Below, in pieces: positions 45,202-53,924 of a stretch of 64,000 bases of DNA (positions within the stretch are counted from its first letter, which is position 1; the number at the start of each line of letters is the position of its first letter). A program made the translations under genes and the position numbers. A model generated the notes under the pieces. The model had not been told where the DNA came from, searched no databases, and was given only the letters and a program-made list of their open reading frames with translations. Origin of the DNA: Bradyrhizobium erythrophlei (GTDB taxonomy: Bacteria > Pseudomonadota > Alphaproteobacteria > Rhizobiales > Xanthobacteraceae); contig NZ_LT670849.1 of NCBI RefSeq assembly GCF_900142985.1, forward strand, positions 558,001-622,000, read 5' to 3'.

Positions 45202-45247
45202 TCCGGTAGACCGGATAAGAAAATTTGCCGTATGTTAAAGCGGCAAA
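45202..45247. promoter_or_regulatory. two inverted repeats between mmgE/prpD and the Bug receptor
   Basis: TCCGGT-AG-ACCGGA (45202-45215) is a perfect 14-base inverted repeat with a two-base centre. TTTGCCG (45224-45230) pairs with CGGCAAA (45241-45247). Both lie in the short divergent region, 61 and 31 bases from the two start codons, fitting operators of an unlinked regulator. Confidence 0.45.
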
Positions 45248-45277
45248 AGCATCAACAACAAGAAACTGCCGTGCCCC

Positions 45278-46264
45278 ATGCCCATTCGCTCGAGCGCCGT
45301 TTTAGTTGCAACATTCGCGTTGACCATCGCGGTCCCTCTCCTCGGGAATGCGGCGCGCGCCGATGACTTCCCGTCACGCCCGATTCATTTGATCGTGCCC
45401 TATGCCGCGGGCGGCTCCGCCGACGCCACCGCGCGCGTGATCGCAAAACAGGTCAGCAAACGAACGGGCCAGACCATCGTGGTGGAAAACCGGGGCGGCA
45501 GCGCGTCGATCCTTGGCACCGAGTTCGTCAACAAGGCCGATCCCGACGGCTACACCCTGCTGCTCGGGCAATCCGGGCCGATCTCGATCAATCCCGCGAT
45601 CTACAAGGAACTGCCTTACGACCCGGTGAAAGATTTCGCGCCGGTCTCACTCACCAGCACCTATCCCTATCTCATGGTGGTGAACCGTTCGCTCGGCGTC
45701 AAAACCTTGCAGGAGTTCGTGACGCTCGCCAAGAGCAAGCCCGGCGCGTTGAATTACGGCACGACCGGTGTCGGCGCCTCCAACCACCTGCTCACCGAAC
45801 TATTCAACCTCAAGGCCGGCATCAAGTTGACCCACATTCCCTATCGCGGCACGGCGCTCGCGGTCGCCGATCTGGTCGCGGGTCAGGTGCAGGTGGTGTT
45901 TTCCGATCCGATCTCGGCGCTGCAACTCGTCAATTCGGGAATGCTGGTGGCGCTCGCCGTGACCAGCAAGGACCGCTCGCCGGTCGCGCCCAACGTGCCG
46001 ACGATTTCCGAGAGCGGCTATCCGGGCTTCGATGCGGTCGGCTGGCACGGAATCCTGGCGCCGGCCAAAACACCGCCCGCCATCGTCGCCAAGCTGAACG
46101 CCGAGATTGTTCAGGCGTTGAAGGATCCCGAGACGAAATCGCTGCTGGAGAGCCAGGCGATCCAGGTCGTCGGCAGTTCTCCGCAGGAATTTGCCGACTA
46201 CATCAAGCAGGACATTGCACTCTGGAAGGAAGTGGCGGAGCAGGCCAAGATCGAGGTCAAGTAA
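45278..46264 (+). CDS. Bug/TctC-type tripartite tricarboxylate receptor
   Basis: A 328-residue periplasmic binding protein with a signal peptide (about residues 1-29, ending NAARADD). The fold is that of Bug proteins: PSRPIHLIVPYAAGGSADATAR at the start of the mature part and GTTGVGASNHLLTELFN near residue 163. Bug proteins bind carboxylates for TctAB-type transporters. No TctA/B gene is adjacent; tctBA is 7 kb downstream. The divergent MmgE/PrpD gene suggests a tri- or dicarboxylate ligand. Confidence 0.92.
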   Translation: MPIRSSAVLVATFALTIAVPLLGNAARADDFPSRPIHLIVPYAAGGSADATARVIAKQVSKRTGQTIVVENRGGSASILGTEFVNKADPDGYTLLLGQSGPISINPAIYKELPYDPVKDFAPVSLTSTYPYLMVVNRSLGVKTLQEFVTLAKSKPGALNYGTTGVGASNHLLTELFNLKAGIKLTHIPYRGTALAVADLVAGQVQVVFSDPISALQLVNSGMLVALAVTSKDRSPVAPNVPTISESGYPGFDAVGWHGILAPAKTPPAIVAKLNAEIVQALKDPETKSLLESQAIQVVGSSPQEFADYIKQDIALWKEVAEQAKIEVK

Positions 46265-46331
46265 CCTCTCACCTCACCTGCTCCGCGTGGCCCCCAGGCC
46301 AATTCAGTGCTGACGCAGCGTTAGACCACGA

Positions 46332-47987
46332 TTACTCCGCGGGCGCTGCCATTGGGATATCATGCTGCGGCATATACGAAACGCTGCTGCTGCCGTATTT
46401 TCCGACCGCGAAGAAGCCGGCGGCAATCACCGCATAGGCCAGTGCCACGCTGGGTGTGACACCGAAACCACCGCCGACGCCGACCGCTTCGCCATGCATG
46501 AAGCCGAAGTAGGTCAGCACCGCGCCTGCGAACGAGAAGGCAGAGGCCTTCACGAAATCGCGCTCGATGATGAACACGGCGATCGCACCCAGGATCAGGC
46601 CTGCGATGATCGAGCCGCCGCCCATCACCTCCAGCCCATGATAGAGCACGCCCTGTTGCGGCAATGATGCGAGTGCTGCCGCCTTGACGTCGCCGACCTT
46701 GTCGCCGGCCAGCCCGCCGACCGTCTGGGCTGCCGTGACGGTCGCCCCCAGCATGGTATCGACCTGAAGCTTGGCCCACGCGGCCAGATGCGGCGTCAGC
46801 GCCACCACGACCGCGGGCGCATGCTTGATCGGCGTGGTCTGGAACGCCTGCGCCCCGATCAGCATGCCGATGTAGAGCAGGATCGGCGAAATCGCGACCA
46901 CGGGAACGAGCGCCAACATCACCGAGATGATGCCGAACCACGACAGAACGACCACCATGAGGCCGGTCGCGGCCGAATAGCCGATCCTGCCTCCCATCGC
47001 CTTCCAGCCGGGATGGCCGATATAGACGGCGTTGATGAAGGGGTTGCCCATCAGGCAACCGATCAGGCTGACGACGCCGTCGGCGGTGAGAACGCGCGTG
47101 GTCGGATATTCGTCGCCCGCGGCTTCGGCGCTTTCGACGTTGTCCATGGCCTCCACGAGATCGTAGATGCCGAAGGGAATAGCCGTCACCAGGATGATGC
47201 CGAGGAATTCGAACCCGGAAAATACCTGGCCGACCGCGGGCAGCGGCACCGAGAAGCCGAAACTGGCAAAGGCATCGCCGAGGCCTTTGACGCTCATCCC
47301 GCCAATTCCCAGACCGAAGAGGTTCGATCCCCAGGCAATCAGCATGCCGGCGGCAATCGCGACCAGTCCGGCCGGAATGCCCTTGAGGTATTTCACGCCG
47401 CCGAACCAGCTCACGAGAATGATCGCGAAACAAATCAGACCGATCTGCGGCGTCATGTACATCTCAAGCGCCGGCCGCATCGAAATGAAGGTCACGGACA
47501 CGCCGGCCAGCGTGCCGAGCAGCGCCGCGCGCGGCGTGATCTTGCGGATGTAGGGGGCAATGAAGCCGCCGATCATCAGGATGAAGCTTTGGAAGAACAC
47601 CCATACCAGACCTGCCGACCAGCCTTTCAGCGGATCGCCGGTCTTCAACGTGATCGGCAGCATGATCACGAAGGTCACAATGAACATGTGCGGTACGCTG
47701 ACGCCGGAGGGCAGCGCGCAGACGTCGGAGCGTCCGGTCTTCTGCGCCAGGCGGTAGGCGAGGAAAGCGTAATAGAAGGTCGACAGGCACATCATCAGGC
47801 CGAGTGCCGGAAGGATACGGCCGAACACCAGCGAATCCGGCATCTTCAGCACAAAGCGCAACAGCCCCGTGAGCACGAGCATGTTGACCAGAATGTTGGT
47901 GCCGAAACCGAAGAAGGCGTTCCAGTCGCCGGGAGTCCATAATGCCGGCTTGAAGTCGCTCTTTCCTGAAAGAATGCTCGTACTCAT
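46332..47987 (-). CDS. xanthine/uracil permease-like transporter (NCS2-type)
   Basis: A 551-residue transporter with about 12-14 hydrophobic segments. The region around [20 protein letters not shown], with acidic residues near 285, and [20 protein letters not shown] near 312 resemble nucleobase permeases of the UraA/NCS2 fold. Uptake of a purine, pyrimidine or related cyclic amide by proton symport is likely. It overlaps the amidohydrolase gene at 47984 by four bases, so both act on one nitrogen compound. Confidence 0.82.
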   Translation of the reverse strand: MSTSILSGKSDFKPALWTPGDWNAFFGFGTNILVNMLVLTGLLRFVLKMPDSLVFGRILPALGLMMCLSTFYYAFLAYRLAQKTGRSDVCALPSGVSVPHMFIVTFVIMLPITLKTGDPLKGWSAGLVWVFFQSFILMIGGFIAPYIRKITPRAALLGTLAGVSVTFISMRPALEMYMTPQIGLICFAIILVSWFGGVKYLKGIPAGLVAIAAGMLIAWGSNLFGLGIGGMSVKGLGDAFASFGFSVPLPAVGQVFSGFEFLGIILVTAIPFGIYDLVEAMDNVESAEAAGDEYPTTRVLTADGVVSLIGCLMGNPFINAVYIGHPGWKAMGGRIGYSAATGLMVVVLSWFGIISVMLALVPVVAISPILLYIGMLIGAQAFQTTPIKHAPAVVVALTPHLAAWAKLQVDTMLGATVTAAQTVGGLAGDKVGDVKAAALASLPQQGVLYHGLEVMGGGSIIAGLILGAIAVFIIERDFVKASAFSFAGAVLTYFGFMHGEAVGVGGGFGVTPSVALAYAVIAAGFFAVGKYGSSSVSYMPQHDIPMAAPAE

Positions 47988-48703
47988 TTTGCTGCCCCTG
48001 CTAATGCGTGTGAAGTCTCCGATTTCATCGCTTGAAGAACCGCAGCCGAGTCTGCGACCCAGCCGAAGATGCCACCCTGGGCCTTGATCATCTTGAGGCC
48101 CATCTCGTGGAATTCAGGAAAATAGGAAGCGCATCCGTCTGACAGTACGACGCATCGATAGCCGCGGTCGTTTGCTTCGCGAACGGTCGTATTGACGCAG
48201 ACTTCTGTGGTGACGCCGCAGACCAGCAGATTTTCGACGCCGTATTTCTTCAGGATATCGCCGAGCTCGGTGGCGTAGAACGCGCCCTTGCCAGGCTTGT
48301 CGATGACGACCTCGTCCTTGAGCGGATAGAGTTCGGGAATGATGTCGTGCCCCGCCTCGCCGCGGATCAGGATGCGTCCCATCGGGCCGGGATCGCCGAT
48401 CCGCAAACTCGGCGCGCCACGCTCCACCTTTGCCGGCGGCGCATCCGACAAATCGGGCAAATGGCCTTCGCGGGTGTGAACGACCAGCATCCCCGTGTCG
48501 CGCGCGGCCTTCAGCACTGAGGCGATCGGCTTGACGGCGGTAGCCAGCCGCGACACGTCGTTACCGAGCGTCTCGCCGAAACCACCGGGCTCCATGAAAT
48601 CGCGCTGCATATCGATGATGACGAGCGCGGTCGCCGACCAATCGAGTTGGATCGGCTCCGGTTCGGCGAGCACGATGCCTGTCAGTTGCTTTGAAGCCGC
48701 CAT
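47984..48703 (-). CDS. cysteine hydrolase, isochorismatase superfamily (biuret-hydrolase-like)
   Basis: A 239-residue hydrolase. The triad is Asp31 in IDMQRDF, a lysine in DKPGKGAFY (Lys136 or Lys139) and Cys169 in GVTTEVCVN. The stretch [21 protein letters not shown] near residue 102 and [15 protein letters not shown] closely recall biuret amidohydrolase and ureidoacrylate-type enzymes rather than isochorismatase. It should deaminate or decarbamoylate a ureido compound in the cytoplasm. The next gene, overlapping its stop, is the permease. A 14-base palindrome lies upstream. Confidence 0.87.
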   Translation of the reverse strand: MAASKQLTGIVLAEPEPIQLDWSATALVIIDMQRDFMEPGGFGETLGNDVSRLATAVKPIASVLKAARDTGMLVVHTREGHLPDLSDAPPAKVERGAPSLRIGDPGPMGRILIRGEAGHDIIPELYPLKDEVVIDKPGKGAFYATELGDILKKYGVENLLVCGVTTEVCVNTTVREANDRGYRCVVLSDGCASYFPEFHEMGLKMIKAQGGIFGWVADSAAVLQAMKSETSHALAGAAK

Positions 48704-48779
48704 CAGTTACGCCCCCCGAGGCAAAAGAACTCTGAAAACGTGGAAGCAAGGTTCCGGCACAACTAAGCAAGGCGCGTGC

Positions 48780-48793
48780 CATTGTGTACAATG
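48780..48793. promoter_or_regulatory. palindromic operator upstream of the biuret-hydrolase/permease operon
   Basis: CATTGT-GT-ACAATG is a perfect 14-base inverted repeat with a two-base centre, the form of FadR-subfamily GntR operators (ATTGT-NN-ACAAT). It lies 77 bases upstream of the hydrolase start codon. No GntR gene is adjacent, so the regulator is elsewhere. It differs from the 19520 site in the centre and outermost pairs. Confidence 0.5.
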
Positions 48794-49081
48794 CGCTTCG
48801 GCCGAACCTCACGAAAAAATCTTTCCTGTTTTCAGCCAGTTGGGGATTCGGATCGGCAGCTTGACGGATACCGCCGCGCGACTTTCATCGCCTGTTTGCT
48901 TATTCGTTGAGCGTTGTCGCGCCTGCCTCACGCGTCATCAGCCTCGGCAGGCGAGTTCGTCTCAGGCGGTCGGAAACACAACTCGTGTGCTTGCCTGTTG
49001 CCGTGTTGACCGCCGTCCATTGGACTGAAACATTGGCTTTTTCGCCCATCCCGGCGAGATCGGGACCGGCTTTGAAGCTTC

Positions 49082-49096
49082 TGGCGCGGATTTTGC
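49082..49096 (+). promoter_or_regulatory. sigma-54 (RpoN) promoter of dctA
   Basis: TGGCGCG-GATT-TTGC fits the -24/-12 consensus TGGCACG-N4-TTGC with one mismatch and exact spacing, followed by T. It lies 49 bases upstream of the dctA start codon. dctA promoters of rhizobia are known to depend on RpoN and DctD, which strengthens the call. Confidence 0.75.
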
Positions 49097-49144
49097 TGCT
49101 TCACTCACATCCTGTTTCAGACATCGATTAAGGGGGGACGTTCG

Positions 49145-50464
49145 ATGGCCACAATCACAACCGCGGCGCCGGTCGCGCGAAAGCCGATCTACACCTCGTT
49201 ATTCGCGCAAGTCCTGATGGCCCTTGTCCTGGGCATCGTTCTGGGGATGGCGACGCCCGATTTCGCCATCAGCCTGAAGATCCTGAGCGACGCCTTCCTC
49301 AAACTGATCACCATGATCGTTGCGCCGATCGTGTTCTGCGTCGTCGTTCACGGCATCGCGGGCGCAGGCGACCTCAAGAAGGTCGGTCGGGTCGGCGTCA
49401 AGGCGCTGATCTATTTCGAGACGATGACGACGGTAGCGCTGGTCGTCGGCCTGCTGCTCGCCTTTATCTTCGGGCCCGGCCACGGCATGAACATTGATAC
49501 CTCGCACCTCGATGCCAATGCGCTCGGCAGCTATGCCGACAGGGCGAAAAACCTCAAAGGCGAAGGCATCGGCTCCTTCCTCCTGAATATCATCCCGACG
49601 ACCTCCTTCGATGCGCTGTCGCGCAACGACGTGTTGCAGGTGCTGTTCTTCGCGATCATCTTCGGCGTCAGCCTCGCGCTGGTCGGCGGTGAAAAAGGCG
49701 AGAAGGTCGCCTCCATGGTCGACGCGGTCTCGACGGTGCTGTTCCGCGCGATGGGACTGATCGTCCGCGTCGCGCCGCTCGGCGTGCTCGGCGCGGTCGC
49801 CTACACCGTCGGCAAATACGGTGTCGGCTCGCTCAAGCAGCTCGTCTCGCTGGTCGCCTTGTTCTACGTCTCCGTCGCCATCTTCGTTCTCGGCGTGCTC
49901 GGCGCCGTGATGGCGTTTTGCGGGCTGAACATTTTCAAGTTCTTAAGTTACCTGCGGGAGGAGCTGACGATCGTGCTCGCAACCGCGTCATCGGACGCGG
50001 TGCTGCCGCAGATCATGCGCAAGCTTGAACGGCTCGGCGTGAAGGATTCCGTGGTCGGACTTGTGATTCCGACCGGCTATTCCTTCAATCTGGACGCGTT
50101 CTCGATCTACCTGACGCTGGCCGTGGTCTTCATCGCGCAGGCGACGAACGTCCCGCTGTCCTTCGGCGACCTGATGCTGGTGCTCGGCATCTCGCTGGTC
50201 ACCTCCAAGGGCGCGCACGGCGTACCGGGTTCGGCGATCGTCATTCTTGCCGCCACGCTGAACGCGGTGCCGAGCATTCCCGCGATCGGGCTGGTGCTGG
50301 TGCTTTCCGTCGACTGGTTCATCGGCATGGCGCGTGCGCTCGGCAACCTGATCGGCAATTGTGTCGCCACCGTCGTCGTCGCCGCCTGGGAAGGCGACCT
50401 CGACTATGCCAAGGCGCACCAGGTGCTCGACGGGGCGGAAGTCGTGGACGTAACGGCGGGCTAG
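49145..50464 (+). CDS. dctA: C4-dicarboxylate/proton symporter DctA
   Basis: A 439-residue symporter of the DAACS (glutamate transporter) fold with about eight membrane helices and two re-entrant loops. Family signatures are TASSDAVLPQIMRKLERLGV, PTGYSFNLDAFSIYLTLAV and TSKGAHGVPGSAIVILAA. It takes up succinate, fumarate and malate; in rhizobia this feeds bacteroids. AAGGGGGG stands before the ATG. The sigma-54 promoter supports DctBD-type control, but dctB and dctD are not in this window. Confidence 0.93.
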   Translation: MATITTAAPVARKPIYTSLFAQVLMALVLGIVLGMATPDFAISLKILSDAFLKLITMIVAPIVFCVVVHGIAGAGDLKKVGRVGVKALIYFETMTTVALVVGLLLAFIFGPGHGMNIDTSHLDANALGSYADRAKNLKGEGIGSFLLNIIPTTSFDALSRNDVLQVLFFAIIFGVSLALVGGEKGEKVASMVDAVSTVLFRAMGLIVRVAPLGVLGAVAYTVGKYGVGSLKQLVSLVALFYVSVAIFVLGVLGAVMAFCGLNIFKFLSYLREELTIVLATASSDAVLPQIMRKLERLGVKDSVVGLVIPTGYSFNLDAFSIYLTLAVVFIAQATNVPLSFGDLMLVLGISLVTSKGAHGVPGSAIVILAATLNAVPSIPAIGLVLVLSVDWFIGMARALGNLIGNCVATVVVAAWEGDLDYAKAHQVLDGAEVVDVTAG

Positions 50465-50474
50465 CGGTCTACTT

Positions 50475-51740
50475 CTAGCTGTTGGGGCGAAAATTCTCGA
50501 TCACGCGCAGCAACACCCGCGCGCCGGCGTCGGCATCGGCCAGCTCAACATGTTCGTCGGGATGGTGGCTGATGCCGCCGCGGCAGCGCACGAACACCAT
50601 GGCGACGTCGGCAATGTCGACCATCGCCATGCCGTCGTGGCCCGCGCCGCTTGGAAGCTCAAAGACGGGATAGCCTTCGGCGGCGACCGCCTCCGCAATC
50701 TGCGTCTTCAGCCATGGCGCGCAGGGCACGGTGCGGTTCTCGTGCGTCACGTCCAGCCGCAGTTCAAGATTTCGGCGCTTGGCGATCGCTTCGAGGTTCC
50801 GGGAGATATCGGTCAGCGCGCGACCGCGATGCACGTCCGTCGGCGCGCGCAGATCGATCGTAAAATGGGCCTGTCCGGGAATGACATTGGTCGCTCCGGG
50901 CGAAGCATGGATATAGCCGACGGTGCCGACCAGTCCGCGCCCGTCGGTCAGGCATAGCTGTTCAATCTTGGAGATGAGTTCGGCGGCACCGGCCAGCGCG
51001 TCGCGCCTCAGCTCCATCGGCACCGTCCCGGCGTGACCGGCCATGCCGGTCACGCGTGCGGCGAGCCGCGTCGCGCCGGCAATCGCGCTGACGACACCGA
51101 CCGGCAAGTTCTTGGCTTCGAGTACCGGCCCCTGCTCGATGTGCAGCTCGACATAGGCGAGCAGTTCACCACGAACCCTGGCCGCCGCGCCGATATGATC
51201 CGGATCGAGGCCGAACTGGACCATCGCCTCGCGCATCGAAATATCGGCGCTGTCCTTTGAAGTCAGCACACGCTCGTTGAAGGTCCCCGCCACCGCGCGG
51301 CTGCCAAGCAAGGTCGAAGCGAAGCGAACCCCCTCCTCGTCGGCAAAGGCGACGACTTCGATCGCAAACGGAAAGCGGCGGCCGCGCCTGTTCAAATCCG
51401 CGACGCAGGAAATCGCCGTGATCACGCCGAGCGGGCCATCCCATTTGCCGGCGTCACGTACCGTATCGTAGTGCGAACCCAGCATCAGGCATGGCAGGCC
51501 CGGCCGTTCGCCTTCGTAGCGGCCGCAAACATTGCCGATCGCGTCGAGTTTGGCGCTCATGCCGGCTTCGCGCATCCAGCTCATGATCAGATCGGCCGCG
51601 GTGCGATGCTGCGGCGTGAGGAAAACGCGCGTCAGATTGTCGGGCGTCTCCGAAATCTCCGCCAGCCGATTGATCCGGCCGACGATTTCCTCGCCGAGCG
51701 GCGCGGTCTTCGCGGCATTTCTTGCGTCGGTCGCGCCCAT
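50475..51740 (-). CDS. M20-family amidohydrolase, allantoate/N-carbamoyl amino acid type
   Basis: A 421-residue binuclear zinc hydrolase. Metal ligands fit His in GSHYDTV, Asp in AGKWDGPLGV, Glu in FADEEGVRF, His in VELHIEQGP and His in ISHHPDEH. This is the pattern of allantoate amidohydrolase, beta-ureidopropionase and L-N-carbamoylase. It releases ammonia and CO2 from a ureido substrate. The ATG at 51740 follows the PuuE-like stop by five bases, so both are made together; an earlier start at 51908 would overlap that gene heavily. Confidence 0.9.
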   Translation of the reverse strand: MGATDARNAAKTAPLGEEIVGRINRLAEISETPDNLTRVFLTPQHRTAADLIMSWMREAGMSAKLDAIGNVCGRYEGERPGLPCLMLGSHYDTVRDAGKWDGPLGVITAISCVADLNRRGRRFPFAIEVVAFADEEGVRFASTLLGSRAVAGTFNERVLTSKDSADISMREAMVQFGLDPDHIGAAARVRGELLAYVELHIEQGPVLEAKNLPVGVVSAIAGATRLAARVTGMAGHAGTVPMELRRDALAGAAELISKIEQLCLTDGRGLVGTVGYIHASPGATNVIPGQAHFTIDLRAPTDVHRGRALTDISRNLEAIAKRRNLELRLDVTHENRTVPCAPWLKTQIAEAVAAEGYPVFELPSGAGHDGMAMVDIADVAMVFVRCRGGISHHPDEHVELADADAGARVLLRVIENFRPNS

Positions 51741-51745
51741 GACGG

Positions 51746-52681
51746 CTAGCCTACTTGCGGCGCATTGGCCGCCAGATGGGAAAGATTCGCGTGCCAGTGC
51801 TGGGCGATTTGCAGCCTGGTCGGGACCCAGACCCGCTCGTGGCTTGCGATGTAATCGAGAAACCGGATCAGCGCCGCGGCGCGGCCGGGACGGCCGATCA
51901 GCCGGCAATGCAGGCCGATCGACATCATTCTCGGCGAGGTCTCGCCTTCGGCATAGAGCACGTCGAAACTGTCCTTGAGATAGGAGAAGAACTGCTCGCC
52001 ATTGCCGAAGCCCTGCGCGTTGACGAAGCGCATGTCGTTGAGATCGAGGCTATAGGGAATGACCAGATGCGGTCCGGCCGCGCCCTTGATCCAGTACGGC
52101 AGGTCGTCGGCGTAAGAGTCACAGGAATAAAGAAATCCTCCGGCTTCCATCACCAGGCGAACGGTGTTGATCGAGGTGCGGCCGGTGTACCAGCCGAGCG
52201 GACGCTCCCCGGTCACTTCGGTATGCATGCGGATGGCGTCGGCGATCTCGACCCGCTCCTCCGCCTCCGACATGTCCTTGTGCTCGACCCATTTCAGGCT
52301 GTGGCTGGCAATGTCCCAGTCCGCCTCCTTCATCGCGGCGACCACTTCCGGGTTTCGCTTCAAGGCGGTGGCCACGCCGAACACCGTGACCGGCAGTTTT
52401 CGCTCCGTGAAAATCCGCCACAGCCGCCAGAAGCCCGCGCGCGAGCCGTATTCGAACATCGATTCGATGTTGGCGTGGCGTTGCCCCGGCCATGGCTGTG
52501 CGCCGAGCACGTCCGACAGAAACGCCTCCGAAGCTCGATCGCCGTGCAGGATGTTGTTCTCGCCGCCTTCTTCGAAATTCAGCACGAACTGCACGGCAAT
52601 GCGGGCATTTCCGGGCCAATGCGGATGAGGCGGATTGCGGCCGTAGCCACGGAGGTCCCTGGGATACCCGCCCCCGGCCAT
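51746..52681 (-). CDS. polysaccharide-deacetylase-fold allantoinase-like protein (PuuE type)
   Basis: A 311-residue NodB-fold hydrolase. The features match PuuE-type allantoinases: start with YPRDLRGYGRNPPHPHWPG, NFEEGGENNILHGD near residue 38, SHSLKWVEH near residue 118 and CDSYADDLPYW near residue 175. It should open a hydantoin-type ring. The start at 52681 is one base from the DUF3830 stop. Along with the M20 enzyme, it completes a two-step ring-opening and hydrolysis route from allantoin or a similar cyclic ureide. Other cyclic amides are possible. Confidence 0.87.
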   Translation of the reverse strand: MAGGGYPRDLRGYGRNPPHPHWPGNARIAVQFVLNFEEGGENNILHGDRASEAFLSDVLGAQPWPGQRHANIESMFEYGSRAGFWRLWRIFTERKLPVTVFGVATALKRNPEVVAAMKEADWDIASHSLKWVEHKDMSEAEERVEIADAIRMHTEVTGERPLGWYTGRTSINTVRLVMEAGGFLYSCDSYADDLPYWIKGAAGPHLVIPYSLDLNDMRFVNAQGFGNGEQFFSYLKDSFDVLYAEGETSPRMMSIGLHCRLIGRPGRAAALIRFLDYIASHERVWVPTRLQIAQHWHANLSHLAANAPQVG

Positions 52682-52682
52682 T

Positions 52683-53096
52683 TCAGGCTTCCTCGATGCG
52701 AACCTTTTGCGCGCCTTTGTAGAGCACCGTCCTGCCGAGCGTGTACAGGTTCTCAAGACCCGACGTCAGGGTGATGAAGTGATTGCCGGCAAGCTGGCCC
52801 ATTTTGCTGGCAAAATGCACGCCGCCATAGGCGAGCAAAATCTCGGTCTCGCTGATGCCGCCGGGATAAAGGATCATCTGGCCCGGGGCCGGATAGCTCG
52901 TGTGGTTCTCATAGCCGACGCCAAAGTCGAGATCGCCGAGCGGCATCCAGACCCCCTCGCCGCTCCAGCGCACATGGACGAATTCGCTGTTGAACGGCAT
53001 GGCCTTGCGGAAGGCCGCACAGGTTTTGGGCGCCAACTGTTCTTCAAAGCGGGCCTGGAAGGTGAAGTCTCCGGCGTGGACGATCAGTTGGCTCAT
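52683..53096 (-). CDS. DUF3830 family protein
   Basis: A 137-residue protein of the DUF3830 family, which has a cyclophilin-like beta-barrel fold and is often found beside hydantoin or ureide hydrolases. Visible pieces are the N-terminal FEEQLAPKTCAAFRKAMPF and LIYPGG-like MILYPGGISETEILLAYG. It heads the three-gene operon and is divergent from tctBA. The function is unknown; a role as racemase-like or ring-opening helper is only a guess from context. Confidence 0.85.
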   Translation of the reverse strand: MSQLIVHAGDFTFQARFEEQLAPKTCAAFRKAMPFNSEFVHVRWSGEGVWMPLGDLDFGVGYENHTSYPAPGQMILYPGGISETEILLAYGGVHFASKMGQLAGNHFITLTSGLENLYTLGRTVLYKGAQKVRIEEA

Positions 53097-53311
53097 TCAA
53101 GACACCCGTAATGACGCATTCTGAGGGATTCTTTCTCTTCGATAGCCGATTTCTATGGCCTTTTGCTACCCCGGCATAGGCCGATCGACCGCAATCAGAC
53201 GGCCTTGGCGAAAGCCTGCTCAAAACATGCTCGCCGCTCGAAAGCGCCGCGGCGATACCGCGCCGCGATATCGGCAAGGACCGGCCCGCTGGCCTGCGCT
53301 ATTTTGTCGTT

Positions 53312-53346
53312 TTTATCGCTCGATAAACTGGTCTAGTCTGTTAGAC
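53312..53346. promoter_or_regulatory. paired palindromes between the ureide operon and tctBA
   Basis: TTTATCG-CT-CGATAAA (53312-53327) is a perfect 16-base inverted repeat with a two-base centre, and GTCTA...TAGAC (53331-53346) follows. They lie in the 354-base divergent region (53097-53450), which otherwise shows no gene. They could link control of the hydrolase operon and the transporter. Confidence 0.4.
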
Positions 53347-53450
53347 GAATGTCGGTTCCTTCCCCTCTGGAAACGTGAAACGTGGCCATATCGACAGGTC
53401 TGGCTGCTGCGGGTAGGGTCGCGGCCAAATAAGGTTTGGGAGAGAAGCTG

Positions 53451-53924
53451 TTGTCGGGAAAGTTTACCTGGAAACGGGATTATTATGCCGGCGGCCTGAT
53501 GATGTTGCTCGGGATCGGCGCGGCGGTGACGGGATCCGGCTACAAATTCGGCAGCCTCGCCAGAATGGGCCCCGGCTTCATGCCGGTCGTGCTCGGCATC
53601 GTGCTTGCCTTCATCGGCATCCTGATTGCCGGCACCGCCCTTTTGTCCTCAGAGCCCGACGACAGCAAATTCCTGCCCGACAACCCGCAATGGTTCGGAT
53701 GGTTCTGCATTCTCGCAGGCCCCGTTCTGTTCATCGTCCTCGGATATTATGGCGGGATGATCCCGGCGGTGTTCGCCTGCGTGTTCGTGAGCGCGCTCGG
53801 CGACAAGACGGCGACGTATAAATCGTCACTTGTCCTTGCCCTGGGCGTCACCGTGTTTGGCGTGCTGCTGTTCCACTATCTCCTGAACATTCCCTTCCCG
53901 TTGCTGCGCGGAGTGAACCTGTGA
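53451..53924 (+). CDS. tctB: TctB family tripartite tricarboxylate transporter subunit
   Basis: A 157-residue membrane protein with four hydrophobic segments and the TctB pattern (YYAGGLMMLLGIGAAVTGSGYKFGSLARMGPGFMP). It is the small membrane subunit of a TTT transporter. The TTG at 53451 has GGGAGAG six bases upstream and is preferred to the TTG at 53436. It overlaps tctA by four bases (GTGA). The usual tctC gene is missing here; Bug receptor at 45278 or another supplies the ligand. Confidence 0.85.
   Translation: MSGKFTWKRDYYAGGLMMLLGIGAAVTGSGYKFGSLARMGPGFMPVVLGIVLAFIGILIAGTALLSSEPDDSKFLPDNPQWFGWFCILAGPVLFIVLGYYGGMIPAVFACVFVSALGDKTATYKSSLVLALGVTVFGVLLFHYLLNIPFPLLRGVNL

Larger units (their letters stand above)
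48704..49144. other. divergent regulatory region of the permease operon and dctA
   Basis: A gap of 441 bases. Besides the palindrome at 48780 and the sigma-54 promoter at 49082, it holds an inverted repeat CGCCTGCC (48920-48927) / GGCAGGCG (48946-48953), placed about 130-160 bases upstream of that promoter, where an enhancer-binding protein could sit. No gene-like open frame was seen. Confidence 0.5.

Noticed and set aside
48895..49131. Short open frames in the dctA upstream region
   Set aside because: No start signal or family likeness, and they overlap the sigma-54 promoter.
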